Of a stretch of DNA of 64,000 nt, positions 15,285 through 24,513 are shown piece by piece. The stretch spans positions 1 through 64,000 of the forward strand of contig CAVRGG010000001.1 of assembly GCA_963720695.1 (NCBI GenBank), read 5' to 3'. The position numbers and the translations under genes are program-made. Each line of letters opens with the position of its first letter. Position 1 is the stretch's first letter. This stretch comes from UBA668 sp963720695. GTDB lineage: Bacteria; Actinomycetota; Acidimicrobiia; Acidimicrobiales; Ilumatobacteraceae. A model generated the notes under the pieces. That model saw only the letters and a list, made by a program, of their open reading frames with translations, ran no database searches and was not told where the DNA came from.

Positions 15285-16358
15285 TCAGGTGGCGCGGGTG
15301 CGGTGGCGCGGCCCGAAGCGTTGACCGCGGAACACCGACAGGTCGCTGAGCGACGGGTACGACACTCCCATCGGTATGCCCTCCGCAGCGAGCGCCGACT
15401 CGAGCGTGCGGAGCGGCAGGTCGGCGAACTCGGAGGCGTCGTAGTGGAAGACGAAGCAGTAGTTGCCCTGTGTGTTCATACGCTGGTCGCGGCGCTGCGC
15501 CCGGATGCCGGGAATCTGGTCGAGTGCTGCGATCAGCGCGAGTGCGTTGGCGTTGCGCACACGGTTCTGCTCGGCGAACCGGCCGAGCTGCGCCAGCAAC
15601 ACGGCGCCCTGCCACTCGGTCATACGCAGGTTCGTGCCCACCGTGGCGTGGTGGTAGAACCACTCGCCCTTCACTCGACCGCAGTCGGCGTACGCCCATG
15701 CTGCGTCGCGAAGGGCGTCGTCGTTGCAGATCAACACGCCGCCCTCGCCTGCCGTCATCAGCTTCGAGCGCTGCATCGAGAACGACCCGAAGTCGCCCCA
15801 CGAGCCCACGCCCCGACCGCGCCAGAAGGTGCCGTGTGCGTGTGCGCAGTCCTCGATGAGCCGTAGGCCGCGGCGCGTGCAGAGTTCGACGAGCGCGTCG
15901 AGGTCCGCGGCGGCTCCGGCGACGTGCACGACGATGATGGCCCGCGTTCGTTCGGTGATCGCGGCCTCGGCGGCCACCGGATCGATGCACAGTGTGTCGG
16001 GGTCGACGTCCACGAACACCGGCGCGGCGTTCACGGCGAGCACCGCGGATGCGGAGGCGACGAAGGTCATGCCCGGCACCAGCACCTCGTCGCCCTCGCC
16101 GATGTCGCATGCGATCAGCGCCGCCTCCAGCGTGTGGGTGCCGTTCGTGAGCGCCAATCCGTGGCGGGCGCCGTGGAAGTCGGCGAACTGCTGGGCGAAC
16201 GAGGCGGCCACCTCACCGTCGCCCTGCCACCATCCACCCGCATCGAGGGTCCGCAGCAGCCGCGTGCGTTCGTCGTCGTCCCACACCGGCCACGGCGGGT
16301 AGTCCGTACTCCGCACGGGTGTGCCGCCGAGGATGGCAGGTGTGTCGCTCGCGTTCAT
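15285..16358 (-). CDS. DegT/DnrJ/EryC1/StrS aminotransferase, disturbed C-terminus
   Basis: 357 residues to an in-frame TGA. It is a PLP-dependent sugar or cyclitol aminotransferase: LTNGTHTLEAALIA, DEVLVPGMTFVASASAV, IVVHVAGAAADLDALVELC, IEDCAHAHGTFW, and SFSMQRSKLMTAGEGGVL, in which the Lys (SKLM) is the expected PLP Schiff base. After the TGA at 15285-15287 the same frame continues to 15111 with RAEHAAASTVWLQHRLLLAE, the usual family C-terminus. The +2 frame in between reads RHLIDYAHLHLP. Two compensating 2-nt changes in GC repeats (about 15293 and 15255) would restore one protein of about 415 residues. The ATG overlaps the Gfo/Idh stop (ATGA). Confidence 0.75.
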   Translation of the reverse strand: MNASDTPAILGGTPVRSTDYPPWPVWDDDERTRLLRTLDAGGWWQGDGEVAASFAQQFADFHGARHGLALTNGTHTLEAALIACDIGEGDEVLVPGMTFVASASAVLAVNAAPVFVDVDPDTLCIDPVAAEAAITERTRAIIVVHVAGAAADLDALVELCTRRGLRLIEDCAHAHGTFWRGRGVGSWGDFGSFSMQRSKLMTAGEGGVLICNDDALRDAAWAYADCGRVKGEWFYHHATVGTNLRMTEWQGAVLLAQLGRFAEQNRVRNANALALIAALDQIPGIRAQRRDQRMNTQGNYCFVFHYDASEFADLPLRTLESALAAEGIPMGVSYPSLSDLSVFRGQRFGPRHRTRAT

Positions 16359-17258
16359 CCGGTCCTCGTATCCAGGTAGGCGGCGTCGATGATGCGCATC
16401 GCGGTGAGCCCCACACGGGCCGACGCGACCGGCGTGTCGCCGGTGGCGCAGCAGTGGGCGAAGTCGGCCATCTGGGCCGTGTACATCGGCAGGCTGCAGT
16501 GCACGTAGTCGGCGGGCGGTGGCGAAGCGGGTGTGAACTGCGGCCAGATGCGCTCGTAACCCGCGGTGCCGTGGATCTCGGTGTCGGCCTCCACGCCGTC
16601 CAGCCGGGGCTGCCACCACCCGCACTCGACCACGCTGCGCACGCCGTTCGACCACTCGATGAGCACCACGCCGTCGTCGTCGACCGCGTACTCGCCGTAC
16701 GCGGTGCCGATCGACGCGCTCACACGGAGCGGCTCGGGGTCGCCGAGCACGAAACGGGTGGTGTCGATGGCGTGGATGCCCATGTCGATCAGCGCGCCGC
16801 CCCCCGCCAACGCCGGATCCGTGAACCAGCCCGACGGACCCCACCCAGCGTGGATCCCGTAGCTGCGGGTGCGCACCGGACGTCCCACCGATCCCGCGGC
16901 GATTCGATCGCGCGTCGCGATCACCTCGTCGCGGTAGCGCCACATGTGCCCGACGAGCAGCGTGCGACCGGCTGACTCCGCGGCATCGGCGATCTCCTGC
17001 GCCTGAGCGGTGTCCAGTGCCATCGGCTTGTCGAGCAACACGTGCTTGCCGTGCTCCAGCGCTGCCATCGCCTGCGGATGGTGCAACGCGTTGGGCGTGC
17101 CGATGACCACCGCGTCGACGTCGGGAGCGCGCACGGCCTCTCTCCAGTCGTCGGACGATCTGCAGACGCGCGGTCACGTCCAGCCCACATGCTTCGGCCG
17201 TGTGATGGTGCATCGTGCCGATGAACCCGTGGCCGAGGAGCGCGAGTCGCAGGGTCAT
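16355..17258 (-). pseudogene. Gfo/Idh/MocA-type oxidoreductase, damaged N-terminus
   Basis: ATG 17258 (overlapping the PIG-L stop) opens the Rossmann motif LALLGHGFIGTMHHH. After about 35 residues the frame changes, and DWREAVRAPDVDAVVIGTPN continues to a stop at 16355. The body is typical: EHGKHVLLDKPMALD (EKP-like motif with Lys), LLVGHMWRYR, GGGALIDMGIHAIDTTRFVL (Asp and His), VVECGWWQPR. Compared with the family, about 20 residues between the Gly-rich loop and DWREA are missing, so there is a small deletion plus frame change near 17150-17165. NAD(P)-dependent sugar or cyclitol oxidation is the usual role. It would pair naturally with the DegT aminotransferase. Confidence 0.75.
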
Positions 17259-18097
17259 GTCCGCCTCACCCCGAAGCGGTCGAGCACGGCGGAGAGACCG
17301 CCGAAGGTGACGATGCGGAACTCCTCTCCCGCGGCCACCCCGTGAGCGGCTCCGGTGGCCGCGGCCCCGGCCCGCAGCAGCGGCTCGATCATCGGGCGTA
17401 CGTCTCGGCTCGCGACCGTGTCGGCGGCGACGGGCAGGTCCCATCCGCCGGTCGCGGCCTGGAGCGTGAGCTGGTGGGCGAAGTTGGTGAGCATCGTGAC
17501 GTGCTCGCAGGCCGCGTCGACCTTTCGCTCGAGCGTGGCGGAGATGTCGATCACGTGGGTGGGGTCGACGACGTGGCGCCCGAAGTACCACCGTTCGAAG
17601 CAGCCGTGCGGTTCGAGCCCTTGGGCGCGATGCTCGGGATGGTGCAGGTCGAACTGGCTGGTCCAGAAGGCTTCGTCGGTGGACGCCGCGACCATGTGGT
17701 GGTCCTGGTTGTCCTCGCCGTGCATGGCGTCGGGATCGAACGTGACGAGCGTGTACGGCCGGTGACGGCGAACCTCGCGGATGATCCGCTCACGTAGCGC
17801 CACCTCGCTGGCGTCGGCGAGGGTGTCGGTGGGCAGACCGAACTCCACGATCTCGGCGACGCCGAGCACGTCGGCCGCTCGGCGAAACTCGATCGCGTTC
17901 GCGTCGATCGTGGCTGCCTCGGTCATGCCGTACGAGTCCCATCGATCATCGGTGACGCGCACGACGACCACTCGCCACCCGGCGTCCGCCCACGCCGCCA
18001 CGGTGCCGCCGATGAACAGGGCGACGTCGTCGGCGTGCGCCACCACGAGCAGGACGACGCGCCCATTGCCGGCCTCGATCCGGCGGATGTCGCTCAT
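17255..18097 (-). CDS. PIG-L/LmbE-family deacetylase
   Basis: 280 residues, intact. It has the metal-binding AHADD motif (VVAHADDVALFIGG), the strand VVVVRVTDDRWDS, DANAIEFRRAADVLG, and a later HHMVAAS segment supplying the third His. The family removes N-acetyl groups from amino sugars (GlcNAc-inositol, bacillithiol and mycothiol intermediates, aminoglycoside intermediates) with a Zn site. It overlaps both neighbours by 4 nt (ATGA), inside the amidase / deacetylase / dehydrogenase / aminotransferase unit. The substrate is not readable from sequence; an N-acetylated amino sugar fits the context. Confidence 0.88.
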   Translation of the reverse strand: MSDIRRIEAGNGRVVLLVVAHADDVALFIGGTVAAWADAGWRVVVVRVTDDRWDSYGMTEAATIDANAIEFRRAADVLGVAEIVEFGLPTDTLADASEVALRERIIREVRRHRPYTLVTFDPDAMHGEDNQDHHMVAASTDEAFWTSQFDLHHPEHRAQGLEPHGCFERWYFGRHVVDPTHVIDISATLERKVDAACEHVTMLTNFAHQLTLQAATGGWDLPVAADTVASRDVRPMIEPLLRAGAAATGAAHGVAAGEEFRIVTFGGLSAVLDRFGVRRT

Positions 18098-19501
18098 GTG
18101 GCGGCGGCGTGTCGGGGCCAGGGCGAGTGCTGCTCCCAGATGCGTGCCAGCCGCAGGCAGATGTCCTCGCGGTGCCTGGGCGCGGTGATCATGAGCCCGA
18201 CGGCAGGCCGTCGGCCGTCAGGCCTGCGGGGACGCGTGATCGACGGCAGGTTGACCACGTTGGCCAACATCGTGAGCAGTGCGGCGTGACCGCCGTGGCA
18301 GCGCCGACCGCCGATCTCGGTGGGCATCGGGCCCTCGGCCGCAAACGGCGGGCACGGGTTGGTCGGCGTGATCAGGACATCGGTGTGCTCGAACAGCTCG
18401 GCGACTGCGAAGCTCCAACCGGCGGCGGTCGCGTTCGACACGGGAGAACTGTCGGCAGGGTCACCGTGCGAGCCGTGCGCCAGCCCTCCGCGACCAGCGG
18501 GTCGAGTTCGTCGATGCGCGCCTCCCAGTCGTCGGGGACGTCGACGAACTGGTCGGCCCCCTCCATGAACACATACACCCGGATGAAGTCGTCGAGTTGC
18601 ACGTCGATGCCGCTCGGTCGCGAGCCGCGCCGCGCTCGACGAGGGACGCCGCGGCGCGTGCGGTGATGTCGGCGACCTCGGGATCGACGGTGACGAACCC
18701 GAGGTCAGGCGACCAGGTGGCGCGGAGCCGGTCGACGTCGAGTTGTTCGATCACGTCGGAGTAGCGCAGTCCCGGATGGGGGAGTGCACGTGCGATCGCG
18801 CATGCATCGGGCCCGCAGGCGATGTCGAAGAGCAGGGCCGTGTCGGCCACCGTGGTGGCGAGTGCGAAGTTGACGGCGTTCTGCGCGTGGCGGGTGACGC
18901 CGAACGTCGGGATGCGTCCGTAGGTGGGCTTCAGACCGGGGAGCCCGCACGAGCGGCCGGGCCCGCGGATGGAGCCGCCACCATCGCTGGCGGTCCCGAA
19001 CGGGATGACGCCCGCCGCCACCGCAGCCGCGGTACCGCCGCTGGAGCCACCGGGCGTGCGATCGGTGTGCCACGGGTTGCGCGTGACGCCGAGCAGCGGG
19101 CTGGCGGTGTAGCCCCAGGCACCGAATTCGGGTGTGGTGGTCTTGCCGATGGGGATGGCACCCGCAGCACGAAATCGGCCGACGTGGATGTCGTCGCGGG
19201 TGGCGGGAGGGTTCGACGCGTACCAGCGTGACCCGCGCGTGGTCGGCATGCCCGCGCAGTCCTCGAGGTCCTTGACACCGAACGGCACTCCGGCGAGGGC
19301 CGGGAGTGTCTCGCCCGCTCGACGCGCCGCATCGACTCGATCGGCGGCGGCCAAGGCGCCCTCGGCATCGACGCGCACGAACGTGTTGAGGGTCGAATTC
19401 GTCGCCTCGACACGGTCGAGCGCGTCCTGCACCAACTCGCGGGCCGAACACTCGCTCGATCGGACGAGTGCAGCAGCGGTGATCACGTCGGGAACATCCA
19501 C
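18094..19501 (-). pseudogene. Amidase (amidase signature family), two frameshifts
   Basis: The joined product is about 465 residues, normal for the family. The start is a GTG at 19501 (DVPDVITAAALVRS). Ser-Ser-Lys catalytic parts are visible: GVPFGVKDLEDCAG (Lys), TDRTPGGSSGGTAAAVAAG (cis-Ser) and TASDGGGSIRGPGRSCG (nucleophile Ser region). The frame changes near 18620 (to QLDDFIRVYVFMEGADQF) and near 18440 (to SNATAAGWSFAVAELFEHTD, then LITPTNPCPPFA) and ends at 18094, overlapping the PIG-L ATG. It is divergent from the dehydrogenase at 19534. It hydrolyses an amide bond; the substrate is unknown. Confidence 0.8.
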
Positions 19502-19533
19502 GTGCGCGACAGTAGGCGCGTGGAGGGTGGAGA

Positions 19534-20589
19534 ATGATCGACGAGGGAACCTTCGGCACGCCGTTCGTGTGCGTGGAGGCGGAGACCCCCTCCCTGCTCG
19601 GAGGGCGTGGTGTGCCGTTGATCGTGTGCGCGAACGAGCCACCCTGGTCCTCGGTACGGTCGGCGCTCGGCGGCGTCGCGCTCGCGGCCGAGATCGAGGC
19701 GTGGAACATGGACGTCGCGGACCTCGCAGCGACGGTGGACCACCTCCGTACCGCAGTGCCCGACGAGTTGCTGGCCGAATCGACCGTGGTCGGCCTTGGT
19801 GGTGGCACAGCACTCGACACCGCCAAGTACGTGTCGTGGTCGACGGGTCGTCCGCTCGTGCAGGTGCCGTCGATCACGTCGGTCGATGCCGGTTTCACCG
19901 ACGCCATCGGCGTGCGCGACGCGGGCAGGGTTCGCTACATCGGCACCGTGGTCCCCGAGGTGGTGGTGCTCGACCTGGCACTCGTGCGCTCAGCACCGCC
20001 TCGGCTCAACCGTGCCGGGGTGGGCGACGTGTTGTCGTGCCACACGGGTGTGTTCGATTGGCGAATGGCGAGCGATCGTGCGCTCGGCCATCCGTGGCAC
20101 GCCGGTCTCGCCGCACTCGGTGTCGGGCTGTTGGACGAGTTGGAGCAGGCGGCCGACGAGATCGGCGCCGTGTCCGATGACGGCGTCCGGTTCCTGGTCG
20201 ACGCCTACCGACGAATCGGCGCCGCATGCGCGTGGGCCGGTCACAGTCGGTTCGAGGAGGGGTCGGAGCACTTCTGGGCGTATGCGTTCGAGCACGCGAC
20301 GGGTGCGCACCCGGTGCACGGCGAGATCATCTCCTTCGCCGTGTGCGCGATGGCCCACGTGCAGGGCAACGATCCCGAGCGCGCTCAGCGCATCGTCGAA
20401 CGGTCGAAGGTTCGCGCCCACCCCGATGACCTCGGCGTGACGAACGATGACTTCCGGCATTGTCTGGTCGGCCTGCGCGACTTCGCCCGTTCCAACGACC
20501 TCGACGAGTCGGTGGTCGACCTGGTCGACGTCACTCCGGCCCAGATCGACGCTGCCTGGACGTTCGTGTCGACGCTGCCACGCCGCTGA
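19534..20589 (+). CDS. Iron-type alcohol dehydrogenase, glycerol-1-phosphate dehydrogenase-like
   Basis: 351 residues. NAD(P)-binding: VVGLGGGTALDTAKYVSW. Substrate and cofactor loop: VPSITSVDAGFTDAIGV. Metal ligands: AGVGDVLSC (Asp), EGSEHFWAYAFEH (His) and HPVHGEIISF (His). It belongs to the dehydroquinate-synthase-like superfamily, near AraM/EgsA sn-glycerol-1-phosphate dehydrogenases, which also includes cyclitol synthases such as 2-deoxy-scyllo-inosose synthase. It is divergently transcribed from the amidase/PIG-L/Gfo/DegT unit with 32 bp between starts, and its 3' end meets the GH3 gene (4-bp gap). Its exact substrate cannot be told from sequence. Confidence 0.85.
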   Translation: MIDEGTFGTPFVCVEAETPSLLGGRGVPLIVCANEPPWSSVRSALGGVALAAEIEAWNMDVADLAATVDHLRTAVPDELLAESTVVGLGGGTALDTAKYVSWSTGRPLVQVPSITSVDAGFTDAIGVRDAGRVRYIGTVVPEVVVLDLALVRSAPPRLNRAGVGDVLSCHTGVFDWRMASDRALGHPWHAGLAALGVGLLDELEQAADEIGAVSDDGVRFLVDAYRRIGAACAWAGHSRFEEGSEHFWAYAFEHATGAHPVHGEIISFAVCAMAHVQGNDPERAQRIVERSKVRAHPDDLGVTNDDFRHCLVGLRDFARSNDLDESVVDLVDVTPAQIDAAWTFVSTLPRR

Positions 20590-20593
20590 ACGC

Positions 20594-22765
20594 TCAGAGG
20601 TCGAGGGGGACCTGGGTTGCATCGGGATCGCCGGCGAACCGGGCGATGGTGATCGTGTGGCGACCCGCTGCGGCACGCCACGTGCGGTGTTCGCTGTCGC
20701 GGGTGGCGAGACGGTCGAGTGGCACGACGATCTCGAAGCCGGCCGACGCGCCGGCGGCGACGTCCACGCGAGCGAAGCCGATCAGTCGATCGGGTGCGTC
20801 CCCGTCGGGCAGCGTCGCATACACCTGGACCACGTCGGTGCCGTCGCGATCGCCCGTGTTGCGGACGGCGCCGCGAGCAACGACCCCGCGTTCGTCGACG
20901 GTCGCTGTTGCGCCGCCGAGCTCGAACGTCGTGTAGGAGAGACCGAAGCCGAACGGGTGCGCCGGTGTGATGCCTCGGCGCAGCGCCCGCCACCAACCGT
21001 GCCAGCGGTCGTAGGTGAACGTGGTGGCATCGATGTCGAACGCGGGCAGGTCGGCCTCGTCGACGGGGACGGTGAAGGGGAGGCGGGCCGACGGGTTCAC
21101 CGCGCCGACGAGCACGTCGGCTAGGCCCGGCCCGGCCTCGGCCCCGCCGTACCAGGCATGGGCGATGGCCGCGACCTCGTCCGCCCACTCCGTCGTGATC
21201 ACTGCGCTGCCGGCCTGCACGACCACCACGGTGCGCGGGTTCGCGGCGGCGACGCGATGGATCAGTTCGACGTCGGCGGGCAGGAGGCGCAGCGACGCGC
21301 GGTCGCCGCCGCGGCTGAACATGCGCGGGCGTTCCCCGAGTCGGGGCGGCTTCACGGCGGGCGGGAGGTCGTGCAGCGACCCCTGGAACCGATCGATCAC
21401 GTCGGGCTCGTCGCCCTGCGGGAACATCGCCATCAGCGAACTGTCGGTCTCGCCGATGTACTCGCCCTCGTCGAGGTAGGTGTAGCCGACCACCACTACG
21501 GCGACGTCGGCCGCGGCGGCCACCGTGGCGGCTCGCTCGACGTCGCTCCCGTCGTCGTGGGTGACGTCGGCGACCGCGTCGCGCATGCCGTCGAGCACCG
21601 TCCGGCACGACAGGTCCCACACGTCGCTCGATCCACCGTCGCCGATGTTGACCGTGTCGGCCAGCCGTCCGATGACGGCCACTCGCTGCGACGTGTCGAT
21701 CGGCAGCACCGTCGCGCCGTCGACCGGCTCGTTCCGGAGGAGCACCACGGATCGACCCGCCGCTTCGCGGGCGAGTGAGCGATGCTCCGGGCTGCCGAGC
21801 AGGTCGATCGACGGCGAGGGCGACGACAGCACACGATCGAAGCGGAGCACGGTGGCGATCACGCGCTCGACGGAGCGATCGATCGTGTCCCACGACACCT
21901 CGCCGCGCTCGATGGCCGCCGGCAGGTGCTGCTGGCGCACCATGCGGTAGGGCATCTCGATGTCGAGGCCGGCGTTGACCGAGGTCGCCGCGTCCCGCAG
22001 GCCGAGGATCCAGTCGCTGATGACGAAGCCCTCGAATCCCCACTCGTCGCGCAGCACGTCGGTGAGCAGTTGATGGCTCTGCCCGCACCATTCGCCGTTC
22101 ACGCTGTTGTAGGCCGACATCACCGCCGCGACGCCTTCGTCGGCGACCCGCCTGAAGTGGGGGAGGAACACCTCGTGCAGCGCGACGTCGTCGACCTCCA
22201 CGTCGACGCGGAACCTGGCGTTCTCCATCGAGTTGCAGGCGAAGTGCTTCATGCACGCCATGACGTGTCGTTGCAGGCCGCGGGTGAACGCCGCACCGAA
22301 CTCGCCCACGTGGAACGGGTCTTCGCCGTACGTCTCCTGCGCTCGCCCCCACGCCGGATGACGCAGCACGTTGATGCACACCGCGCCGGTGAGGTTCGCC
22401 CCGACGGCCCGCAGCTCGGCGCCGATGGCGTCGCCGACGCGCTCCTCCAGGTCGAGGTCCCACGAGGCGCCGCGGGCCATCGCCACGGGGAATGCGGTCG
22501 CGTTGCCGACCACGGCGCCGCGCGGTCCATCGGAGAAGCGGATGCCCGGGAACCCGACGCGCTCCAACTCGGCGCCGATGAACACGCTCTTGTGATAGCC
22601 GTCGTCGCTCAGGAACTTCAGCCCTGCCCACGTCGGAGCATCCCCGTCGAGGCACCACAGCTTCTCGTGGTCGGTGAGTTGCTCGACGAGAGCACGTGCC
22701 GCGTCAACAGGCGTCATGCCTTCGTGGACCGCGCGGCGTGCGTCGTCGAACGTGGTGATCGTCAT
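20594..22765 (-). CDS. Glycoside hydrolase family 3 protein (beta-glucosidase-like)
   Basis: 723 residues, intact. N-terminal TIM barrel: FSDGPRGAVVGNATAFPVAM, PAWGRAQETYGEDPFHVG, MACMKHFACNSMENARF (Lys-His), and GFEGFVISDWILG, whose Asp is the expected nucleophile. A second domain (VAVIGRLADTVNIGDGGSSD, AVVVVGYTYLDEGEYIGE) and a C-terminal fibronectin-III-like domain (VRNTGDRDGTDVVQVYATL) follow. There is no signal peptide, so it acts in the cytoplasm on imported glycosides. It could feed the neighbouring sugar enzymes. It is followed by, and co-directional with, the methyltransferase and PaaX-like genes upstream. Confidence 0.92.
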   Translation of the reverse strand: MTITTFDDARRAVHEGMTPVDAARALVEQLTDHEKLWCLDGDAPTWAGLKFLSDDGYHKSVFIGAELERVGFPGIRFSDGPRGAVVGNATAFPVAMARGASWDLDLEERVGDAIGAELRAVGANLTGAVCINVLRHPAWGRAQETYGEDPFHVGEFGAAFTRGLQRHVMACMKHFACNSMENARFRVDVEVDDVALHEVFLPHFRRVADEGVAAVMSAYNSVNGEWCGQSHQLLTDVLRDEWGFEGFVISDWILGLRDAATSVNAGLDIEMPYRMVRQQHLPAAIERGEVSWDTIDRSVERVIATVLRFDRVLSSPSPSIDLLGSPEHRSLAREAAGRSVVLLRNEPVDGATVLPIDTSQRVAVIGRLADTVNIGDGGSSDVWDLSCRTVLDGMRDAVADVTHDDGSDVERAATVAAAADVAVVVVGYTYLDEGEYIGETDSSLMAMFPQGDEPDVIDRFQGSLHDLPPAVKPPRLGERPRMFSRGGDRASLRLLPADVELIHRVAAANPRTVVVVQAGSAVITTEWADEVAAIAHAWYGGAEAGPGLADVLVGAVNPSARLPFTVPVDEADLPAFDIDATTFTYDRWHGWWRALRRGITPAHPFGFGLSYTTFELGGATATVDERGVVARGAVRNTGDRDGTDVVQVYATLPDGDAPDRLIGFARVDVAAGASAGFEIVVPLDRLATRDSEHRTWRAAAGRHTITIARFAGDPDATQVPLDL

Positions 22766-22779
22766 GGTCGGTCAGTCTG

Positions 22780-23571
22780 TCAGGCGCGCTTCTCGCCGGT
22801 CAGGACGAGGACCGGTCGCAGTGAGTGGCGGCTGTTGAGGGGCCAGGGGACGTCGAGGGCGGCGACGATCGGGTCGCGCTCGACACCCGAGGCGCGTGCC
22901 AGCACGGCGTCGAGCGCAGCGGGGTCGAAGGCGGCGTGATCGCCGAAGCGGTCGACGAGCACGAACCTGCCTCCCGGCCGGAGGACTCGGAGGGCTTCTG
23001 CCGTGGCGCGCACGGGGCCAGAGGTCGTGTCGTCGCCGGTCGGCACCTCGTGGAAGCACATCACCGACACGACGACGTCGAACCTCTCGTCCGCGAACTC
23101 AAGGCGGCTCGCATCCATTCGTCGGAAGTCGGCGTGACGGCCGGCGCGGGCGAGGCGTCGCTCGCAGGCGGCCTGCGAGTAGTCCCAGCCGTCGGACCAC
23201 AGGTCGACGCCGGTGGCATCGAGTGAGGGCGACCGTTCGAGCAGAACATCGAGCAGCCCTGCCTCGCCGCAGCCGATGTCGAGCACGCGGTTCGTGGCGT
23301 CGGGCGAGAGGTCGAGGCGATCGGTGACCAGGTCGTGGATCCGACGTTCCCAGCCGTCGCCATCACCGGACAGCTGAGCACGGATCCGTGTCATCACGAA
23401 GGCGATCCACCCTGCGCCCAGTGCAGGCACGACGAGGAGTGCCAGCGGTGGCCACAGCAGGTACCCGACGACGGCTGCGAGGAGCAGTCCGAGGGCGAGC
23501 AGGCGGGCGAACGCGATCCGACGACTGGGGATCCACTTCGACACATGTCCCGATCCCGGCCGACGGTTCAT
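22780..23571 (-). CDS. Membrane-anchored class I SAM methyltransferase
   Basis: 263 residues from ATG 23571, which overlaps the PaaX-like stop (ATGA). Two hydrophobic helices at about residues 20-60 (LLALGLLLAAVVGYLLW, LALLVVPALGAGWIAFVM) precede a Rossmann methyltransferase: VLDIGCGEAGLLDVLLE (motif I), DATGVDLWS (acidic end of strand 2), FDVVVSVMCFHEVP, and LRVLRPGGRFVLVDRFG. The N-terminal hairpin suggests membrane attachment. The substrate is unknown. The gene lies 14 nt upstream of GH3, so a PaaX-MT-GH3 transcript is likely. Confidence 0.85.
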   Translation of the reverse strand: MNRRPGSGHVSKWIPSRRIAFARLLALGLLLAAVVGYLLWPPLALLVVPALGAGWIAFVMTRIRAQLSGDGDGWERRIHDLVTDRLDLSPDATNRVLDIGCGEAGLLDVLLERSPSLDATGVDLWSDGWDYSQAACERRLARAGRHADFRRMDASRLEFADERFDVVVSVMCFHEVPTGDDTTSGPVRATAEALRVLRPGGRFVLVDRFGDHAAFDPAALDAVLARASGVERDPIVAALDVPWPLNSRHSLRPVLVLTGEKRA

Positions 23572-24437
23572 CGATCGCCTACCCGAGCGATCCCGGATCG
23601 GAGCGGGGCGACACGGTCCTCGGGTGGCCACAGGGAGACCAGCGCCGTGGTGACCGACTGCAGCCGGGCCGTCCAGTCCTTGCGGAGCTGCTCGAGCGGA
23701 TAGTCGGGGCCGAGCAGCTCGAGCGGGAAGGGCGGCTCTTCGAGGATGGCGATCCGATACCAGACGGGAGTCACCTCGACGTGCCGCCACGCGTGTTCCG
23801 TGTCGTCGCCGGCCGCAGCGTCGACGTAGTCGCCGATCAGCCGGTGGAACGCACGGAGCTCGGCGGCGCGATCGCCGGGGGCCCACAACTGCACCAGCCG
23901 CTCTCGGGTCGCGGGGTCGACCTCGTCGCACTGGAAGACCATCACCCCGTCGCCGAACCCGGCGCGCTCGAGCGCGGGCCGCAGGCCGCCCTCCTCGGTG
24001 CGGGCCCCGATCCAGGTCGACCGTTGCAGGTTCCGAAAGCCGAAGGCGGTGAGGAGCGCGCGCAACGCCGGCATGTCGAGTCGTTCGCCTTCGCCGACGA
24101 GGACGAGTGTGTAGCCGGGCCGACGGGTGAGCAGGGCTCGGGCCGCGTCGGCGGCCTCGATGCTCAGTGGCCCGAGGCGATAGCGGCCCTCGGCGTGCTC
24201 CAACGAGCCGGACGAACAGGCGCGGCTGAGCGCCGTGCGCAACGCACCGTCACGGACACCCCACCGCTGGGCGAGTTGGCGGATCGTGGCGAGCCGTGGT
24301 GCGGGGAGGTCGCGCAGGCCCGGGTGCGCCGCCAGCATCACCGGGATGGCGTGCGCGACCTCGGTCGCGTTCAGTGGCCAGGTACTGCGGTACCGGCGGG
24401 TCACGGACGTCACGGCGCGCCCACTGCTGTTACGCAA
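23568..24437 (-). CDS. PaaX-like transcriptional regulator
   Basis: Up to 289 residues. The first possible start is TTG 24437, but GTG codons at 24416 or 24407 are equally possible and would keep the upstream palindrome outside the gene. Winged-helix part: LAAHPGLRDLPAPRLATIR, QLAQRWGVRDGALRTALSRA, GSLEHAEGRYRLG. C-terminal part: YTLVLVGEGERLDMPALRA, GFRNLQRSTWIGART, AFHRLIGDYVDAAAG. The architecture matches PaaX/PaaX-C regulators, which respond to aryl-CoA esters in known cases. A perfect 11-bp inverted repeat at its 5' end suggests autoregulation. Confidence 0.65.
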   Translation of the reverse strand: MRNSSGRAVTSVTRRYRSTWPLNATEVAHAIPVMLAAHPGLRDLPAPRLATIRQLAQRWGVRDGALRTALSRACSSGSLEHAEGRYRLGPLSIEAADAARALLTRRPGYTLVLVGEGERLDMPALRALLTAFGFRNLQRSTWIGARTEEGGLRPALERAGFGDGVMVFQCDEVDPATRERLVQLWAPGDRAAELRAFHRLIGDYVDAAAGDDTEHAWRHVEVTPVWYRIAILEEPPFPLELLGPDYPLEQLRKDWTARLQSVTTALVSLWPPEDRVAPLRSGIARVGDR

Positions 24438-24469
24438 TTACAGATCATGGAGACATGATGCGTAACAGC
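24426..24469. promoter_or_regulatory. Perfect 11-bp inverted repeat, likely operator of the PaaX-like gene
   Basis: gctgttacgca (24426-24436) and tgcgtaacagc (24459-24469) separated by 22 bp. The arms are two helical turns apart or more, typical for a dimer binding across a promoter. The left arm abuts the earliest TTG start, which argues for a downstream GTG start. Confidence 0.55.
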
Positions 24470-24513
24470 CTCTCGGAAGTCAAGGCCCCGAGGCGCCCAC
24501 TGTCACGTCGACC

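Noticed and set aside
15285..15287. Selenocysteine or read-through at the DegT TGA
   Set aside because: No Cys/Sec is expected there in the family and the sequence just before and after is frame-shifted; compensating indels explain it better.
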